8,701 nt of DNA from Lachnospiraceae bacterium UBA2860 (lineage in GTDB: Bacteria > Bacillota > Clostridia > Lachnospirales > Lachnospiraceae): contig DEFE01000005.1 of NCBI GenBank assembly GCA_002350625.1, positions 1 to 8,701 of the forward strand, written 5' to 3'. Under the pieces are notes generated by a model that had not been told where the DNA came from, did no database searches, and saw only the letters and a program-made list of their open reading frames with translations. Every line of letters starts with the position of its first letter. Positions within the stretch are counted from its first letter, which is position 1. Shown piece by piece: positions 7,253 to 8,701 of the stretch. The position numbers were made by a program, and so were the translations under genes.

Positions 7253-8395
7253 TTACGCACCGGCGCGGGCAGCAGCGTCCTCGATGGACAGGGAAGCAGC
7301 CTTCTCGGCAAGACCTGCGAGGTCAAGCGTAGCCATTTCCTTAAGCTCGTCAGCCGTGTAAGGAAGCTGATCGACGAAGTACTTCTCATAGTCAGCATAG
7401 TCATCAGCAGAAGCAACGAACAGATACGGGAAGTTGATATCGTTGAATGTGCCCGCGAAGTCTGTGTAGTTGCCCTTGATTGCGTTGTAGACCATCATGA
7501 AAGCGAACAGCGGGTCGCAGTAATGTCCGCCGGACTCACCAGCCATGGAGCCGTTGGCCAGTCTCTCGCCAAGGTCCGGAAGGAAGTCTGTGGAGACGAT
7601 GCTGATGCTGTCGGTCTTGCCGGCTCTTTCAACAGCTGCGATTGCGCCCTGGAGCGGGTCGCCGCCGCCGCCTGCCGGGATCAGAGCGTCGAGGTCCGGA
7701 TCAGCTGCCATCAGAGCGTCAGCTGCCTTGGAGCCGCCTTCAGAAGTCGTGCCTGCATACTGCGGGTCGGAAAGCTTCGCCTGATCATCCGGATGCTCTG
7801 CATTCCACTTCTCAACGCCTGCCTGATAGCCTTCCCAGCGGCCGAGCCATGTGGCGTCGCCCTGCTCCCAGCCGATGAGGCCGATGTCGCGGCAGCCCTT
7901 GTCAAGAAGGATGTTGACCAGCTTCTCGCCGTTCTCCGGCTCGTTCTCATGAACCGCGCCGACATAGTAGTCAGAAGCCTTGGCAAGTTCATAGATGTCT
8001 TTGCTGTTCTCTTCGCTGATGATGCGGAAGAACTGTGCAAGATAAACGCCGTTCGCGTTGCAGGAGCTGATGGCGGAGGTCATCTCTGTGTCTGCGGAGT
8101 TGCAGATGATGATGCCCTGGCAGCCGGCTGCGATCAGTTCGTCGACAGAAGCCGTAACCTGCTCGGAAACATGGCCCTGATCCCTGTACTGGACCTGAAC
8201 GCCGAGAGCGTCAGCCGCCGCATCAAGGATGAGCTTGCACTGAGAGCCGAGAACGTCCGTGGAGCTCCAGATGGAGACGCCGATCTTGATGTCGCTGTCA
8301 GCGATTTCATCGGCTGCTGTTGTCATGGCGCTGCCTGCAAGCAGGGAGCCGATCATGGTTGCACAAAGTGCTGCACTTAAGAGTCTGCGTTTCAT
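7253..8395 (-). CDS. sugar ABC transporter substrate-binding protein
   Basis: This 380-aa exported protein captures the sugar, probably L-arabinose, and delivers it to the permeases. It belongs to the periplasmic-binding-protein type I group (Peripla_BP_4; relatives include RbsB, XylF and YtfQ). The N-terminus (MKRR, then a hydrophobic core to about residue 23) is a Sec signal, probably cleaved near 27-28. First-lobe features include KIGVSIWSSTDVLG (37-50) and the segment GCQGIIICNSADTEM (91-105). Second-lobe features include RWEGYQAGVEKW (186-197), AGGGGDPLQGAIAAVERAGK (241-260) in the place of the usual NDxMAxGAIxA, and IVSTDFLPDLG (266-276). At the lipobox position it reads LLAGS (18-22), with serine in place of the lipidated cysteine. 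As first gene of the operon, with AGGAGG (8401-8406) 5 nt before its ATG, it is likely the most highly expressed. Confidence 0.93.
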   Translation of the reverse strand: MKRRLLSAALCATMIGSLLAGSAMTTAADEIADSDIKIGVSIWSSTDVLGSQCKLILDAAADALGVQVQYRDQGHVSEQVTASVDELIAAGCQGIIICNSADTEMTSAISSCNANGVYLAQFFRIISEENSKDIYELAKASDYYVGAVHENEPENGEKLVNILLDKGCRDIGLIGWEQGDATWLGRWEGYQAGVEKWNAEHPDDQAKLSDPQYAGTTSEGGSKAADALMAADPDLDALIPAGGGGDPLQGAIAAVERAGKTDSISIVSTDFLPDLGERLANGSMAGESGGHYCDPLFAFMMVYNAIKGNYTDFAGTFNDINFPYLFVASADDYADYEKYFVDQLPYTADELKEMATLDLAGLAEKAASLSIEDAAARAGA

Positions 8396-8426
8396 AGTAC
8401 CCTCCTATCATGGATAAAAAGTTGTA

Positions 8427-8457
8427 TTTACAGGTTCTGCCGTATCAAACCTGTAAA
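8427..8457 (-). repeat. 10-bp perfect inverted repeat in the operon leader
   Basis: TTTACAGGTT and AACCTGTAAA (arms 8427-8436 and 8448-8457) flank an 11-nt loop, about 20 nt upstream of the first ribosome binding site. It could be an mRNA hairpin or an extra operator. Its leftmost arm overlaps the AGTTGTATTT motif at 8420-8429. Five U residues follow the stem only after a 6-nt gap and the stem has just four GC pairs, so I do not call it a terminator. Confidence 0.7.
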
Positions 8458-8486
8458 GGATGCGCCGGATCCGGGCTCTCGGCCAT
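8445..8486 (-). CDS. possible 13-codon leader ORF
   Basis: An ATG at 8486, five bases after AGAGG (8492-8496), opens a 13-codon frame reading MAESPDPAHPLQV and ending with TGA at 8445-8447. Translation would run through the 5' arm of the leader inverted repeat and stop in its loop, so a ribosome here would melt that hairpin. The ORF may be chance: it has no run of diagnostic codons and no known homologue that I recognise. It is listed because ribosome binding site, length and position fit a leader peptide. Confidence 0.3.
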   Translation of the reverse strand: MAESPDPAHPLQV

Positions 8487-8569
8487 TTCTTCCTCTGTGC
8501 AGCCTGTTTCTGCAGTAACATGCGTACATTTTGACGGAATTATGGAGTTTGCGCCTTTCTCCTTTAGCT

Positions 8570-8660
8570 AAACACAACTATATACCGGTCTGTACAGGTC
8601 GTCAACATGGAAATACAACTTTGGAAAATGTGTACAGAACAGGTATACAACTCTTGTACA
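8570..8660 (-). promoter_or_regulatory. cluster of AraR-like operator half-sites
   Basis: The motif AGTTGTRT occurs on the minus strand at 8570-8579, 8611-8620 and 8643-8652, and once more in the opposite orientation at 8420-8429. TGTACA hexamers lie at 8591-8596, 8631-8636 and 8655-8660. The rightmost pair forms TACAA-CTC-TTGTA (8646-8658). These resemble the TTGTAC half-site of the B. subtilis AraR operator (about ATTTGTACGTACAAAT), and AraR is encoded in this operon. One site overlaps the -10 and spacer, where a bound protein would block RNA polymerase. No single site is a full consensus palindrome, so exact operator limits are uncertain. Confidence 0.65.
8577..8605 (-). promoter_or_regulatory. 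sigma-A type promoter of the arabinose operon
   Basis: On the minus strand TTGACG (8600-8605) and TATAGT (8577-8582) are separated by exactly 17 bp; each matches the housekeeping consensus at five of six bases. Transcription should begin near 8570, leaving a leader of about 175 nt before the binding-protein ATG. The spacer contains the palindrome CTGTACAG (8590-8597), a probable repressor contact. I see no clear cre site for CcpA nearby. Confidence 0.8.
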
Positions 8661-8679
8661 TTATTAAGGTTTGACAGGC

Positions 8680-8701
8680 AAAAAAAGCCCCTTTTGGGGC
8701 C
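8680..8701 (-). terminator. intrinsic terminator of an upstream gene beyond the right edge
   Basis: On the minus strand GCCCC-AAAA-GGGGC (8687-8700) is followed by a seven-U tract (complement of 8680-8686). The stem is short but GC-rich and may gain a G-U pair at 8701. It implies a minus-strand gene ending just outside the window and isolates the arabinose promoter from it. The stem might extend beyond the window. Confidence 0.75.

Noticed and set aside
7193..8380. Plus-strand open frame of 395 codons opposite the binding protein
   Set aside because: It is a shadow of the real gene on the minus strand, with no recognisable domain.
8416..8457. Intrinsic attenuator formed by the leader inverted repeat and five U residues
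   Set aside because: The U run is short and separated from the AU-rich stem by six bases, which is weak for an intrinsic terminator.
8396..8570. Riboswitch in the 175-nt leader
   Set aside because: I recognise no conserved aptamer; apart from one 10-bp stem and the palindrome CCGGATCCGG (8465-8474) no complex fold is evident.
8671..8676. Plus-strand TTGACA as a -35 element
   Set aside because: No -10 is found at the right distance; the following sequence is the upstream gene's terminator stem.

Overview
The window is one complete L-arabinose uptake and catabolism operon, read right to left on the minus strand and bounded by terminators. The layout suits a GC-rich member of the Bacillota (Clostridia, perhaps Lachnospiraceae-like). 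Supporting signs are strong GGAGG-type ribosome binding sites before nearly every gene, hairpin-plus-U-tract terminators, an AraR-type GntR/LacI hybrid regulator, and a non-AraB FGGY kinase in the ribulokinase position. The exact taxon cannot be read from the sequence.

In transcription order the window holds: the terminator of an upstream gene lying off the right edge (about 8680-8701); a control region with a near-consensus promoter and a cluster of AraR-like half-sites (8570-8660); a leader of about 175 nt with a possible 13-codon ORF and a 10-bp inverted repeat; a sugar-binding protein (7253-8395); a 15-bp perfect hairpin; permease 1 (6152-7117); a two-domain ABC ATPase (4636-6135); permease 2 (3659-4624); the repressor AraR (2522-3634); L-ribulose-5-phosphate 4-epimerase AraD (1834-2529); an 18-bp palindrome; an FGGY kinase, probably L-ribulokinase (190-1785); and a strong terminator (137-176). 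The leftmost 136 bases hold no recognisable gene, only a 32-bp alternating pyrimidine-purine tract.

The binding protein and the two-permease, one-ATPase transporter should import arabinose or a related furanose. The kinase makes L-ribulose-5-phosphate and AraD converts it to D-xylulose-5-phosphate for the pentose phosphate pathway. AraR, encoded between the transport and catabolic genes, probably represses the whole unit until arabinose is present. L-arabinose isomerase (AraA) is missing from the operon and must be encoded elsewhere.

The genes are largely conventional. The points that stand out are: one ATP site of the transporter ATPase is degenerate on both faces, and one permease is divergent to match; the binding protein lacks the lipobox cysteine expected in a monoderm; the AraR-like motifs are spaced at near-integral helical turns; and two hairpins separate genes inside the operon.
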